From: Algibacter_G agarivorans
Lineage (GTDB): Bacteria; Bacteroidota; Bacteroidia; Flavobacteriales; Flavobacteriaceae
Assembly: GCF_039543245.1 (NCBI RefSeq)
Contig: NZ_BAABJJ010000011.1
Span: forward strand, 124,001 to 188,000
Direction of reading: 5' to 3'
DNA length: 64,000 nucleotides
In this document: piece by piece, positions 42,136 to 50,719 of the stretch
How the letters are laid out: every line of letters begins with the position of its first letter
How positions within the stretch are numbered: the stretch's first letter is position 1
The notes under the pieces: model-generated
What the model was told of the DNA's origin: nothing
Seen by the model: the letters and a program-made list of their open reading frames with translations, nothing else
Databases searched by the model: none
Made by a program: the position numbers and the translations under genes

Positions 42136-43724
42136 TGTCCAATAAAAAAAAATATTTCCCTTTAGTTTTAGGTGTTGCTATTGCAGCGGGCATTTTTATT
42201 GGTGGAAAATTGGATTTTACCGATTCCCCAGATAGATTATTTTCTACCAATAACAAAAAAGACAAACTAAACAGGCTTATTGATTATATCGAATATGATT
42301 ATGTCGATGAGATAAATACCGATAGTATTGTTGATATTACTGTTAATGGTATTTTAGAGCACCTAGACCCTCATTCTGTCTACATTCCTAAGGATATTAT
42401 GCAGAGTAATGTAGAGGAGATGCGAGGAGATTTTGTGGGGATTGGCGTTAGTTTTTATACCTATAAAGATACTATTGCCGTAATTAGGGCTATTGAAAAC
42501 GGTCCTAGTGCTAAAGCAGGGATTAAAGGTGGCGATAGAATTATTATGGCTAATGGCGATTCGCTTTTTGGTAAGAATTTAAAAGATGGCGAAATTATTG
42601 AAAAACTAAAAGGGTCTTACAATTCGAAGGTAAAATTAAAAGTCTATAGAAAAGGCGAACCAGAACTTTTGGATTTTACTATAAAACGCGGAAAGATTCC
42701 TATTAAAAGTGTGGATGCGGCTTATATGCTAACCGAAAAACTAGGCTATGTGAAAATTAACCGTTTTGCTGAATCTACTTATAAAGAATTTAAAACAGGA
42801 ATAGAAAAACTACAAGCTTTAGGAGCAACTGAAATGGTTATAGATTTACGAAATAACCCAGGCGGTTTTTTAGGTATTGCAGAACAGATAGTTGATGAGT
42901 TTCTTGAAGATGATAAACTGATTTTGTTTACAAAAAACAAACGTGGTAGTATTGAAAAAAGCTTTGCAACCAGCAAAGGCGATTTTGAAGACGGAAAAGT
43001 ATTTGTGTTAATAGATGAAAACTCGGCATCTGCAAGCGAGATTGTTGCAGGAGCTTTACAAGACCAAGACAAAGGCACTATTGTAGGACGTCGTTCATAT
43101 GGAAAAGGGCTCGTGCAACGCGAAATGGATTTAGGCGATGGTAGTGCGGTACGCCTAACCGTATCTCGTTATTACACACCAACAGGACGTTCTATTCAGC
43201 GGCCATATAAAAATGGACATAAAGATTATTACGATGAGTATTTTGAACGACTGGATAGCGGGGAGCTTTTAGACCCAGAAAACATTCAAGTAGATGATTC
43301 TTTAAAATTTACAACCCCAGCCGGAAAAATTGTTTATGGAGGTGGCGGTATTATTCCCGATGTATTTGTGCCTATTGATAATAGCATGGAAAACGAAACA
43401 CTTTCCTTTTTACTGCGTCGCGGATTTTTTGGAAATTTTGTATTTGAAGAATTGGAAAAAGACCGGCATGTTTACGATAATGCTTCCAGACAGGATTTTA
43501 TAGACACTTTTGAAGTGGGCGACGATTTGGTATTTGCTTTTCAAGATTACTTAAACCTAAGAACCGATTCTAAAGTCACCTTTGTGGCATATCATGAAGA
43601 AGTGAAACAGTATATTAAAGCCACTCTTGCCGATCAACTTTTTGGCAATGGTGCTTTTGAAGAAGTGTTCAATCAACGCGATATTATGATTGAAGAGGTC
43701 ATTAAGTTGAGTGATGGGGAGTAG
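42135..43724 (+). CDS. S41-family C-terminal processing peptidase (CtpA-like)
   Basis: 529 residues. An N-terminal span (FPLVLGVAIAAGIFIGGKL) anchors it in the inner membrane with a periplasmic body. A PDZ domain is visible from GDFVGIGVSFYTYKDTIAVI to IEKLKGSYNSKVKLKVYRKG. The peptidase domain follows: VIDLRNNPGGFLGIAEQIV, the serine of NSASASEIVAGALQD (residues 296-310) and the lysine of GRRSYGKGLVQREMD form the Ser-Lys dyad. A C-terminal extension of about 130 residues follows. Translationally linked to the deaminase by a 1-bp overlap. Confidence 0.93.
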   Translation: MSNKKKYFPLVLGVAIAAGIFIGGKLDFTDSPDRLFSTNNKKDKLNRLIDYIEYDYVDEINTDSIVDITVNGILEHLDPHSVYIPKDIMQSNVEEMRGDFVGIGVSFYTYKDTIAVIRAIENGPSAKAGIKGGDRIIMANGDSLFGKNLKDGEIIEKLKGSYNSKVKLKVYRKGEPELLDFTIKRGKIPIKSVDAAYMLTEKLGYVKINRFAESTYKEFKTGIEKLQALGATEMVIDLRNNPGGFLGIAEQIVDEFLEDDKLILFTKNKRGSIEKSFATSKGDFEDGKVFVLIDENSASASEIVAGALQDQDKGTIVGRRSYGKGLVQREMDLGDGSAVRLTVSRYYTPTGRSIQRPYKNGHKDYYDEYFERLDSGELLDPENIQVDDSLKFTTPAGKIVYGGGGIIPDVFVPIDNSMENETLSFLLRRGFFGNFVFEELEKDRHVYDNASRQDFIDTFEVGDDLVFAFQDYLNLRTDSKVTFVAYHEEVKQYIKATLADQLFGNGAFEEVFNQRDIMIEEVIKLSDGE

Positions 43725-43740
43725 CTTTGTTATGCCGAAG

Positions 43741-43785
43741 ATGTCAACTTGAGCGCAGTCGAAAGATTGTCTCAGTGTCTTATAA
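43741..43785. repeat. Half of a GAGCGCAGTCGAA-type dispersed repeat
   Basis: TTGAGCGCAGTCGAAAG followed by TTGTCTCAGTGTC resembles one arm of the element at 31330-31415. Only a fragment is present between the protease gene and the convergent FAD enzyme gene. Confidence 0.45.
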
Positions 43786-43828
43786 ACTCAAACTGATTTC
43801 ACCTTAATTCTTGTGGCTATAAAATTGT

Positions 43829-44434
43829 TTATACAATCTTATCATGCACCTTAACGTGTTTCCCACCATTCCAAAGCGTTAAAATATCAGTAGCCACATG
43901 CGCGCCACTTCCAGAGGCTATAGAAAATTGACTGCGCCATCCCGCCAAAATACCAGCAACATAAAGGTTGTCTTCAATTAAATGGTCGGTATTTTTTAAC
44001 CAAATACGTTTTTTATCGATTGCTGCTCTCGGGTGAGGTTGGATATGTTGGTCTAATCCTTTTATGGTCATTAAATTAGTATACCCAACGGCTATAACAA
44101 CAATTTTAGATTGGTAGGTGTTTTTGTTTGTTCTAACCTCAAAGTAATTATCACTTCTTGAAACTTCTAAAACTTTTTCATTTTCAATTTGCTCAATATG
44201 AGGATACAATCTTAAAAGCTGTTTTTTGCCACTTTCTAAAATAGAAGCACCAGTAGTTCCTGGAGCTAATCCTAAAACATTATTAAATAAAGCCGTTTGT
44301 AAGTGTGAGGTTTTTTGATGTGTTATAATACCAATGCTTTTGTTTGTGGCAAAAGGTTTGTCTTTAGCAGAACCAAGAACCAATGCACAAGACATACCTG
44401 CAGCGCCACCACCAATAATTAAAATATTGTACAT
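43829..44434 (-). CDS. Small FAD-dependent oxidoreductase (thioredoxin-reductase-like half)
   Basis: 201 residues. Seen: the FAD Rossmann motif ILIIGGGAAGMSCALVLG at the N-terminus and the second FAD contact in EDNLYVAGILAGWRSQFSIA near 165-184. In full thioredoxin-reductase-like proteins an NAD(P)H domain with its own GxGxxG and a CxxC redox pair sits between these; both are absent, so the protein is about 100 residues short and must work by another mechanism or with a partner. The frame is clean, so this is the protein's natural form. Confidence 0.82.
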   Translation of the reverse strand: MYNILIIGGGAAGMSCALVLGSAKDKPFATNKSIGIITHQKTSHLQTALFNNVLGLAPGTTGASILESGKKQLLRLYPHIEQIENEKVLEVSRSDNYFEVRTNKNTYQSKIVVIAVGYTNLMTIKGLDQHIQPHPRAAIDKKRIWLKNTDHLIEDNLYVAGILAGWRSQFSIASGSGAHVATDILTLWNGGKHVKVHDKIV

Positions 44435-44449
44435 TAAAAGTAAAATTCT

Positions 44450-44521
44450 CCGACCCTTAGGTCGGGTTTCCTATTCACCTCTCCTTCGGAGAGGTCAAAA
44501 CTGACTTTTTTTGGCAGTTTT
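44450..44521. repeat. Three tandem hairpins, dispersed intergenic repeat
   Basis: CCGACC/GGTCGG (44450-44465), ACCTCTCC/GGAGAGGT with loop TTC (44477-44495) and AAAACTG/CAGTTTT (44497-44521) follow each other with almost no spacing, then GGGTGGGGC. The middle one is of the CCTCTCCTTCGGAGAGG type found in many flavobacterial intergenic regions. It lies just upstream of the small FAD enzyme gene. Confidence 0.6.
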
Positions 44522-44624
44522 GGGTGGGGCAAAAATACAAAATTTCGGTTTTGGTCAAACTACCAAATCTAACTGCAAAATACCATCTCTCATTGTTTTG
44601 GAGGTAATCAGTTTTAAGAAATTT

Positions 44625-44825
44625 TTATTCCCCTTTTACTTTTTGTTCAATACGCTTTGAAATTCTTAAAATACCCATCATCACGATCACGCAAAGTGCT
44701 GCTGCTATTGTAATTAAAGCAATCATGCTGTCACCTTCAAAAGGTGTGTCAAAATTCACTTTCGTAAAATTAAAGATGATTAAACCTAAGGCCATTACGC
44801 TAAGAATTATGCTGAAAATTTTCAT
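44625..44825 (-). CDS. Small membrane protein of unknown function
   Basis: 66 residues with two membrane spans (IFSIILSVMALGLIIFNF and MIALITIAAALCVIVMMGIL) and a basic C-terminus RISKRIEQKVKGE that should face the cytoplasm. Short conserved two-span proteins of this kind are common in flavobacteria; function unknown. It lies 79 bp downstream of the MarC gene on the same strand. Confidence 0.75.
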   Translation of the reverse strand: MKIFSIILSVMALGLIIFNFTKVNFDTPFEGDSMIALITIAAALCVIVMMGILRISKRIEQKVKGE

Positions 44826-44904
44826 TCGTTTTAAATTTTTAATTAGTTTTTATTTCTTGTTTTAAGATAATCTTTGTTGGTTAAACGTCTACATGTTATG
44901 GACT

Positions 44905-45492
44905 TTAAGCAATGTCAAACAAGGCCTTTATGTTATGAGCAAATAGTTTTACAGCAATGGCTAATAAAATAACGCCAAACACCTTGCGTACAATATTGAT
45001 GCCGTTTGCTCCTAAAAAACGCTCAATTTTAGACGATGTTTTAAGTACTATGTAAATAATGACAACATTCATTAAAACAGCGACTATAATATTTTCTGTA
45101 CTAAACTCAGCTCTTAACGATAGTAAAGTTGTTAAGCTGCCAGGTCCAGCAATTAAAGGAAATGCTAAAGGAAACACGGCAGTTGTCATAGATGCGTTTT
45201 CATCTTGTTTGTAAAGGGTAATTCCTAGAATCATTTCTAAAGCTATAAAAAACAAAATAAAGGCGCCTGCAACGGCAAACGAATTTACGTCAATGCCAAT
45301 AAGATTCAAGATGCTTTTTCCTAAAAACAAAAATACAATCAAAATGACCCCAGCAATTATAGCCGCTTTTTCGCTTTGAATGTGACCAGCCTTTTTTCTT
45401 AAATCAATAACAATTGGAATATTACCAACAATATCTATCACGGCAAATAGCACCATGAAGGCAGTGAATATTTCTTTGAAATTTAGTTGCAT
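44905..45492 (-). CDS. MarC-family integral membrane protein
   Basis: 195 residues with six spans. Seen: FKEIFTAFMVLFAVIDIVGN (the PxDxxGN-like motif of the first repeat), VAGAFILFFIALEMILG, and FPLAFPLIAGPGSLTTLLSL (the second conserved PxxxGPG motif). Family members were once linked to multiple antibiotic resistance but the function is not established. Clean frame, usual length. Confidence 0.9.
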   Translation of the reverse strand: MQLNFKEIFTAFMVLFAVIDIVGNIPIVIDLRKKAGHIQSEKAAIIAGVILIVFLFLGKSILNLIGIDVNSFAVAGAFILFFIALEMILGITLYKQDENASMTTAVFPLAFPLIAGPGSLTTLLSLRAEFSTENIIVAVLMNVVIIYIVLKTSSKIERFLGANGINIVRKVFGVILLAIAVKLFAHNIKALFDIA

Positions 45493-45635
45493 ACCTTAAT
45501 TTTTAAATTTAAAAATTCTCATAAATATGGAAATCTAAAAAAATATTTCATTTTGATTTCAATGTATTCTTGAATTTTCCGCAAAAATATAGCATTAATA
45601 TCTAATTGTCTTAAAATTTTCAATCAAAGTTTATC

Positions 45636-45746
45636 TATTTTTGCACGAGTCTATTTAATAGTTTGTGATTAAAATTTTTATAGATCATTTTTGATGCTGT
45701 ATACGGCGAAATTTTGAAGCATAGTATTGGCTATGGTTCAAAATTT
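45636..45746 (+). promoter_or_regulatory. -7 element followed by a long leader hairpin upstream of the DUF3109 gene
   Basis: TATTTTTG (45636-45643) is a perfect TAnnTTTG element. In the 186-bp stretch before the DUF3109 ATG lies a hairpin: AAATTTTGAAGCATAG (45709-45724) pairs with CTATGGTTCAAAATTT (45731-45746) at 15 of 16 positions across a 6-nt loop. It could be a structured leader or another dispersed repeat. No other signal was found in the 45493-45828 gap. Confidence 0.45.
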
Positions 45747-45828
45747 TAACGAAATAATGCGCAAAAACGGGTGTAAAAAAATAATTGACAAATTATTATA
45801 TAGGTTCTAACTATTTAAAATACGGATT

Positions 45829-46392
45829 ATGTTCCAATTAGGAAAAACTATAGTCTCTGAAGATATTATAGAAAAAGATTTTTTGTGTAACCTGTCGGCA
45901 TGCAAAGGCGCATGTTGTATTGATGGTGATGCCGGTGCGCCATTAGAAGCTGATGAAGCAGGAATTCTTAAAGAAATATATCCTAAGGTGAAACCTTTTT
46001 TACGTCAAGAAGGTATAGATGTTATTGAATCTCAAGGAACTTATATTACAACAGAGGATGGAGAGTTAGAGACCCCACTGATTAACGGAGCAGATTGTGC
46101 TTATGTTATTTTTGACGAGAAAAAAGTAGCGCTTTGTGCTATTGAGGAAGCATATAATCAAGGCGAGGTGTCATGGAAAAAACCAGTATCCTGCCATTTA
46201 TATCCTGTCCGAGTTCAAGATTACAGTGAGTTTTCTGCAGTAAATTATCATAAATGGCAAATTTGTGATGATGCATGTGCCCTGGGCAAAGAATTACAAA
46301 TTCCTATCTACAAATTTGTAAAAGAAGCCCTCGTACGTAAATTTGGTGAAGATTGGTACGCCGAATTAGAAAAGGTTGCAGAAACTTTTTAA
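45829..46392 (+). CDS. DUF3109 family cysteine-rich protein
   Basis: 187 residues. The N-terminal CNLSACKGACCIDGDAGAP (C-x4-C-x3-CC) with later cysteines in GADCAYVIF, VALCAIEEA, PVSCHLYPVR and QICDDACALG matches the DUF3109/YkgJ-like group, which are thought to coordinate an Fe-S cluster or zinc. Function unknown. Stand-alone, with a long leader upstream. Confidence 0.88.
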   Translation: MFQLGKTIVSEDIIEKDFLCNLSACKGACCIDGDAGAPLEADEAGILKEIYPKVKPFLRQEGIDVIESQGTYITTEDGELETPLINGADCAYVIFDEKKVALCAIEEAYNQGEVSWKKPVSCHLYPVRVQDYSEFSAVNYHKWQICDDACALGKELQIPIYKFVKEALVRKFGEDWYAELEKVAETF

Positions 46393-46692
46393 CACCTCAA
46401 AATTTATTTAAAAAAAACCTGTAAAAAGCTATATAAACAAAGGGTTTGTGCTTCAGAAACCTAACTTTTTTTTGTAAACAATTCGAAATTTAAAATTTAA
46501 TAAATAATTGATAATCAATTGTTTGAATGTTTTTTTATGTAAACTTCAGAGTTTGTAGGGGTTTTGTTGTTTGTTAAAAACTTGTTGAAAACGTTTCAGA
46601 TTTTTTTTATAATGTATCAATCATTTTACAATCTTTGTGTTGCTGAAATTGAAGCAAATTATAGTTAATTTTTTTAAATCCATCAAATTCTC
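46393..46692. other. Intergenic region upstream of the nrd locus
   Basis: About 300 bp, very AT-rich. TGAAA-ACG-TTTCA near 46588-46600 is a short inverted repeat and AATCTTTG (46630-46637) is a weak -7 element without a partner. No recognisable NrdR box was found. Confidence 0.35.
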
Positions 46693-46806
46693 ATGTCTCA
46701 AGCAATTGAACCCTTCCTTCAAGAAGATAAAAATCGTTTTGTTGTTTTTTCTATTAAACAGAATAATATTTGGGAAGGATTAAAAAAGCTAGAGGTTAGT
46801 AATTAG
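46693..46806 (+). pseudogene. N-terminal relic of a conventional nrdB (R2 subunit)
   Basis: An open frame of 37 codons, MSQAIEPFLQEDKNRFVVFS followed by IKQNNIWEGLKKLEVSN and a stop. It corresponds to the first 37 residues of the conventional Bacteroidota R2 protein, whose start is of the form EPIL-x-E-x-KNRFV-x-FPIK-x-x-x-IW-x-x-x-KKME. The rest of that gene is missing, and an R2 of a different subtype begins 70 bp later. Recognition is from memory of the family, not a search. Confidence 0.65.
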
Positions 46807-46876
46807 CTTGCTGAGTAAATTTCGAAAACCATTAATATTCTATTGACTAATTAATCCTTTTAAATTAAATTTTTTT

Positions 46877-48151
46877 ATGGAGATTACCCAAATAATAAAA
46901 AGAGATTACGAAACAAGCCCTTTTGTTTTAAATAAAATTTCTAATGCTATTGAGAAAGCAATGCTTTCAGTTGGAAACGGCACTAAAGAAGATGCAAACA
47001 CAATCTCTGTAAATGTTTTACAAGCATTATTAGAAAGAAAAGCAAAAGATCACAACTATTTGCCTACCGTAGAAGAAGTGCAAGATCTTGTAGAGGAAAC
47101 ATTAATGGTAAGCTCTTTTCCTAGTGTTGCAAAAGCCTACATATTATACAGAGACGAACAGGCTAGAAGTAGAAAAACAAATATTTTTGAAAAGCGTATT
47201 AACTTAAAACCTTACGAATATCCTGCGCTTAATGACTATGTAGATGCTATTAGACATTCGTATTGGATCCATTCGGAATTTAATTTCACAAGTGATATTC
47301 AGGATTTTAAAACAAGATTGACCGTTGTAGAGCAAAACGCTATTAAAAATACCATGCTTGCTATTTCGCAAATTGAAGTTGCAGTAAAATCATTTTGGGG
47401 CGAGATTTATAATAAAATGCCAAAACCAGAAATAGGATCGGTAGGTGCAACGTTTGCGGAAAGTGAAGTGCGTCATCACGATGCCTATTCACATTTATTA
47501 GAAATTTTAGGTCTTAATAATGAATTTAAGAACCTAAAAAAGAAGCCAGTAATAATGAGACGTGTTCATTATTTAGAAACCGCTTTAAAGAATGCAAAAA
47601 GTGAGGATAACAAAGAGTATGCAGAATCTATTTTATTGTTTTCTCTTTTTATAGAGCACGTATCTTTATTCTCACAGTTTTTAATAATTATGGCTTTCAA
47701 CAAGCATAAAAATATGCTTAAAGGTGTTTCTAATGTTGTTGAAGCAACTTCGAAAGAGGAGCAGATTCATGGTGATTTTGGAATAGATATTATTAAAATT
47801 ATAAAGGATGAAAACCCAACGTGGTTTGGTGAAGAACACAGTGCCATAGTAAGGGAATTATGTGAGGAAGCCTTTATATCTGAAAGTAAACTTGTCGATT
47901 GGATTTTTGAAGCTGGCGAATTAGAATTTTTACCAAAAGATGTTATTAATGAGTTTATAAAAAACAGATTTAATAATTCATTAGAAAGCATTGGCATCGA
48001 AAAAGTGTTTGATGTAAACGAAACGTTATTATTGAAAACCGAATGGTTTGACGATGAGATAATTGGAACAAAACATGGAGATTTCTTCGTGAAGCGTTCT
48101 GTAAATTACAGTAAAAGAACAAAAAGTATAACTAGCGACGACCTATTTTAA
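46877..48151 (+). CDS. nrdB: Ribonucleotide reductase R2 subunit with N-terminal ATP-cone
   Basis: 424 residues. Residues 1 to about 95 form an ATP-cone (IIKRDYETSPFVLNKISNAI, YLPTVEEVQDLVEETLM), normally found on the large subunit; the remainder is an R2 radical-generating domain. Probable metal ligands are Glu167, Glu197 and His200 (ESEVRHHDAY), Glu260 (LFIEHVSLF), Glu295 and His298 (EEQIHGD), with Tyr204 at the radical-tyrosine place. ATP-cone R2 proteins of this kind were characterised in Leeuwenhoekiella blandensis, and related Flavobacterium R2 proteins use a dimanganese centre (subclass Id). The gene lies 3 bp before nrdA. Confidence 0.92.
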   Translation: MEITQIIKRDYETSPFVLNKISNAIEKAMLSVGNGTKEDANTISVNVLQALLERKAKDHNYLPTVEEVQDLVEETLMVSSFPSVAKAYILYRDEQARSRKTNIFEKRINLKPYEYPALNDYVDAIRHSYWIHSEFNFTSDIQDFKTRLTVVEQNAIKNTMLAISQIEVAVKSFWGEIYNKMPKPEIGSVGATFAESEVRHHDAYSHLLEILGLNNEFKNLKKKPVIMRRVHYLETALKNAKSEDNKEYAESILLFSLFIEHVSLFSQFLIIMAFNKHKNMLKGVSNVVEATSKEEQIHGDFGIDIIKIIKDENPTWFGEEHSAIVRELCEEAFISESKLVDWIFEAGELEFLPKDVINEFIKNRFNNSLESIGIEKVFDVNETLLLKTEWFDDEIIGTKHGDFFVKRSVNYSKRTKSITSDDLF

Positions 48152-48154
48152 ACC

Positions 48155-49957
48155 ATGAGCAACAACATGAACTTAGACATTGACCAAAAAGTAAATTTAG
48201 AAACAACAAAAACTTCTAACCAAGATGAATTATTAAAAGCCAGAAAAGAAGCTATAAAAGAAGCTAAGGCAAATACACAACCAGAAATAAAATGGTTAAC
48301 AGAACACAGTCGTCAATTTTTAGCATCCGGTTATCTTACAGAAGGCACTAATCCTGAAGAACGCATTAGAGAAATTGCAGAAAATGCAGAGGCAATTTTG
48401 AAAATTGATGGTTTTGCAGACAAATTTTATGGTTATATGGCAGAAGGCTATTACTCATTAGCATCTCCAGTATGGTCTAATTTTGGTAAAAAACGTGGCT
48501 TACCTATTAGTTGTTTCGGGTCGCATATTTCTGATGATATGGGAGATATCCTTTATACACAATCGGAAGTAGGAATGATGTCTAAATTAGGAGGTGGTAC
48601 GTCTGGTTATTTTGGAAAACTTCGTCATAGAGGCGCTCCAGTAAAAAATAACGGAAAATCTTCTGGTGCTGTTCATATCATGCAGCTGTTTGAAAAAATG
48701 GTAGATGTAGTTAGTCAAGGCTCTGTGCGACGAGGTCGCTTTTCACCGTATTTACCAATTGAACATCAAGATATTAATGAGTTTTTAGAAATAGGAACAG
48801 AAGGAAATCCAATACAAGAGTTAACACATGGTGTTACTGTTGGTAATGAATGGATGGAAGAAATGATTGCTGGTGATGCCGATAAAAGAGCAATTTGGGC
48901 AAAAGTTTTACAACGTAGAGGAGAAATAGGGTATCCATATATATTCTTCAAAGACAACGCTAATAATAATGCGCCAGACGTGTATAAAGATGAAAATCAT
49001 GAAATATACGCAAGTAATTTATGTTCTGAAATTATGTTGCCTACAAATGAGAAATGGTCTTTTGTATGCGTTCTGTCTTCAATAAACTTATTACATTACG
49101 ATAAATGGAAAGATACTGATGCGGTTGAAACCATGGTGTACTTTTTAGATGCAGTTCTAGAAGAGTTTATTACTAAATTAGAAGCTTACAGAGATTCTTC
49201 AGATAGAGATGATAGAAAGACATTTATGTTTATGGAAAAAGCCTATACGTTCGCTAAAGAAAATAGAGCTTTAGGAATGGGAGCTTTAGGTTGGCACTCA
49301 TTATTACAATCTAAAATGCTAGGTTTTGATAGTCAAGAAGCGTTTAATTTAAATAGTGAAATATTTAAAACGATTCAAGATAAATCAAATAAAGCATCTA
49401 AGGAATTAGCAGTATTGTTTGGTGAGCCAGAAGTATTAAAAGGCTATGGAAGACGTAATACAACGTTAAACGCAGTAGCGCCAACAACATCTTCGGCTTT
49501 TATTTTAGGACAAGTATCTCAAGGTATTGAGCCAATTTGGTCTAATAGTTATGTTAAGGATATTGCGAAAATTAAAACAACGATTAAGAATCCTTATTTA
49601 TTAGAACTTTTAGAAGAGAAAGGTTTAAATACACCTGAAATTTGGAGAAGTATTCGTGATTATGATGGTTCTGTTCAACATATAGAAGGTCTTACAGATC
49701 ATGAAAAAGATGTGTTTAAAACCTATTCTGAAATTGATCAAATGACTATTATTTATCAAGCAGCCAACAGACAAAATCATATAGATCAGGGGCAGTCCTT
49801 AAACATTATGGTACATCCAGATATGCCAGTTAAAGACATTAATAAGCTTTATGTTACCGCTTGGAAACTCGGGGTTAAATCATTGTATTACCAACACAGT
49901 ATGAATGCAGCACAGAAGTTTAAGCAAAAGAAGGAATGTGCTAGTTGTGAAGGGTAG
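48155..49957 (+). CDS. nrdA: Ribonucleotide reductase large subunit lacking an ATP-cone
   Basis: 600 residues, shorter than ordinary NrdA because the N-terminal ATP-cone is absent; the cone is on the R2 partner instead. It reduces ribonucleoside diphosphates. Seen: the redox Cys in LPISCFGSHISDDMGDILYT, GGGTSGYFGKLRHRGAPV, the radical-site motif NLCSEIMLPTNE (N-x-C-x-E), NTTLNAVAPTTSSAFILGQ, the paired tyrosines of VKSLYYQHSMNAAQ and the C-terminal CASCEG pair that is re-reduced by thioredoxin. First 45 residues are a charged, probably disordered, leader. Confidence 0.95.
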   Translation: MSNNMNLDIDQKVNLETTKTSNQDELLKARKEAIKEAKANTQPEIKWLTEHSRQFLASGYLTEGTNPEERIREIAENAEAILKIDGFADKFYGYMAEGYYSLASPVWSNFGKKRGLPISCFGSHISDDMGDILYTQSEVGMMSKLGGGTSGYFGKLRHRGAPVKNNGKSSGAVHIMQLFEKMVDVVSQGSVRRGRFSPYLPIEHQDINEFLEIGTEGNPIQELTHGVTVGNEWMEEMIAGDADKRAIWAKVLQRRGEIGYPYIFFKDNANNNAPDVYKDENHEIYASNLCSEIMLPTNEKWSFVCVLSSINLLHYDKWKDTDAVETMVYFLDAVLEEFITKLEAYRDSSDRDDRKTFMFMEKAYTFAKENRALGMGALGWHSLLQSKMLGFDSQEAFNLNSEIFKTIQDKSNKASKELAVLFGEPEVLKGYGRRNTTLNAVAPTTSSAFILGQVSQGIEPIWSNSYVKDIAKIKTTIKNPYLLELLEEKGLNTPEIWRSIRDYDGSVQHIEGLTDHEKDVFKTYSEIDQMTIIYQAANRQNHIDQGQSLNIMVHPDMPVKDINKLYVTAWKLGVKSLYYQHSMNAAQKFKQKKECASCEG

Positions 49958-49993
49958 CAGAATTTAATTTGTGAACCACAAATAATATTGTTA

Positions 49994-50030
49994 TTGGGTT
50001 TGTTCCCCCGAAAGGGGGATTTCCTAGATT
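49994..50030. repeat. CCCCCGAAAGGGGG hairpin after nrdA
   Basis: CCCCC-GAAA-GGGGG is a short GC-rich hairpin in an AT-rich setting about 45 bp after the nrdA stop. Such stems occur as dispersed repeats in flavobacterial intergenic regions. It lacks a T-tract, though it could still end transcription poorly. Confidence 0.5.
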
Positions 50031-50038
50031 GTGGCAAA

Positions 50039-50440
50039 TTATCTTCTTTGTTTTACAATCTTAGTTATCAAAAGACTAAATAGGTTCTTGCCTTTGTTAT
50101 TGAATTTGAATGCTATTTCATCTAAATAACTTTGTAAATGTTCAGGGCTTACCTGATGGTATTGACCAACAATGGCTCTTTTTATGGTTGTCCAGAAAGA
50201 ATCCAATCTAGAAGTGTTGTATTTTCCAGATATCATTATATGTTTTGAATGGTTCAGCTTAACGTGTTTTGCGTGTGTCTTGTTAAGCATCCTGTAAGCC
50301 CCAAAACCATCGGTAACAACCTCCTAGAGGAGTCTATATGCTGGTCAAGTAGTGGTCTTATGGTCTTTGAGTCCGCTTTATCTATAACCATGACCTTTTT
50401 TCGTAAAATGACAGCATTTAAAACTTCTTACTTCAGTTAT
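50039..50440 (-). pseudogene. Fragment of an ISXO2-like (IS1595-family) transposase
   Basis: The open part (50290-50039) reads MLNKTHAKHVKLNHSKHIMI, then YNTSRLDSFWTTIKRAIVGQ and SYLDEIAFKFNNKGKN, the C-terminal third of an ISXO2-like DDE transposase with the NxxExxW/SFWTTIKR region. Upstream on the minus strand, in a different frame, KKVMVIDKADSKTIRPLLDQ is still readable, showing a frameshift near 50300. The N-terminal half is absent. It is a different subtype from the IS1595 remnant at 9.5-10.3 kb. Confidence 0.8.
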
Positions 50441-50464
50441 GCTGTTATGTTCTGAATTATAAAG
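50417..50464. repeat. 48-bp direct repeat, copy 1
   Basis: Matches 50768-50815 at about 43 of 48 positions (core TTACTTCAGTTATG). On the minus strand both translate to a VLYNSEHNSITEVRSFK / VVYNSEYNTITEVRSFK sequence, so they are two copies of a piece of a small gene. Confidence 0.7.
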
Positions 50465-50468
50465 AACT

Positions 50469-50699
50469 CTAATTATAAAAGTTAGGTTTATTCTTTTTAA
50501 GAAGTCTTGTTTCTATAATAGTTAATCTGTCTAATATGGATAAACATATTCTTTTTTCATTACAATTAGTAATGTCAAAGCTTTCGTAATATTCAAAATC
50601 TTCAAGTTCATCTTCACGCATTGAAGGTTTCAATGGTTGCATTCTAGAAATCGCTTCTTCTATTAAGGTCCTTAATTTAATTATTTGTTCGCTATTCAT
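50469..50699 (-). CDS. Small hypothetical protein
   Basis: 76 residues, cytoplasmic, charged and helical: IIKLRTLIEEAISRMQPLKP, then an acidic EDELEDFEYYESF and RICLSILDRLTIIETRLLKK. Not recognised. It lies between the two copies of a 48-bp direct repeat among transposase debris, so it may be a recent arrival or cargo. Composition is like real genes here, but support is only the open frame. Confidence 0.45.
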   Translation of the reverse strand: MNSEQIIKLRTLIEEAISRMQPLKPSMREDELEDFEYYESFDITNCNEKRICLSILDRLTIIETRLLKKNKPNFYN

Positions 50700-50719
50700 T
50701 TGCTGGTGTTATTTTTAAA

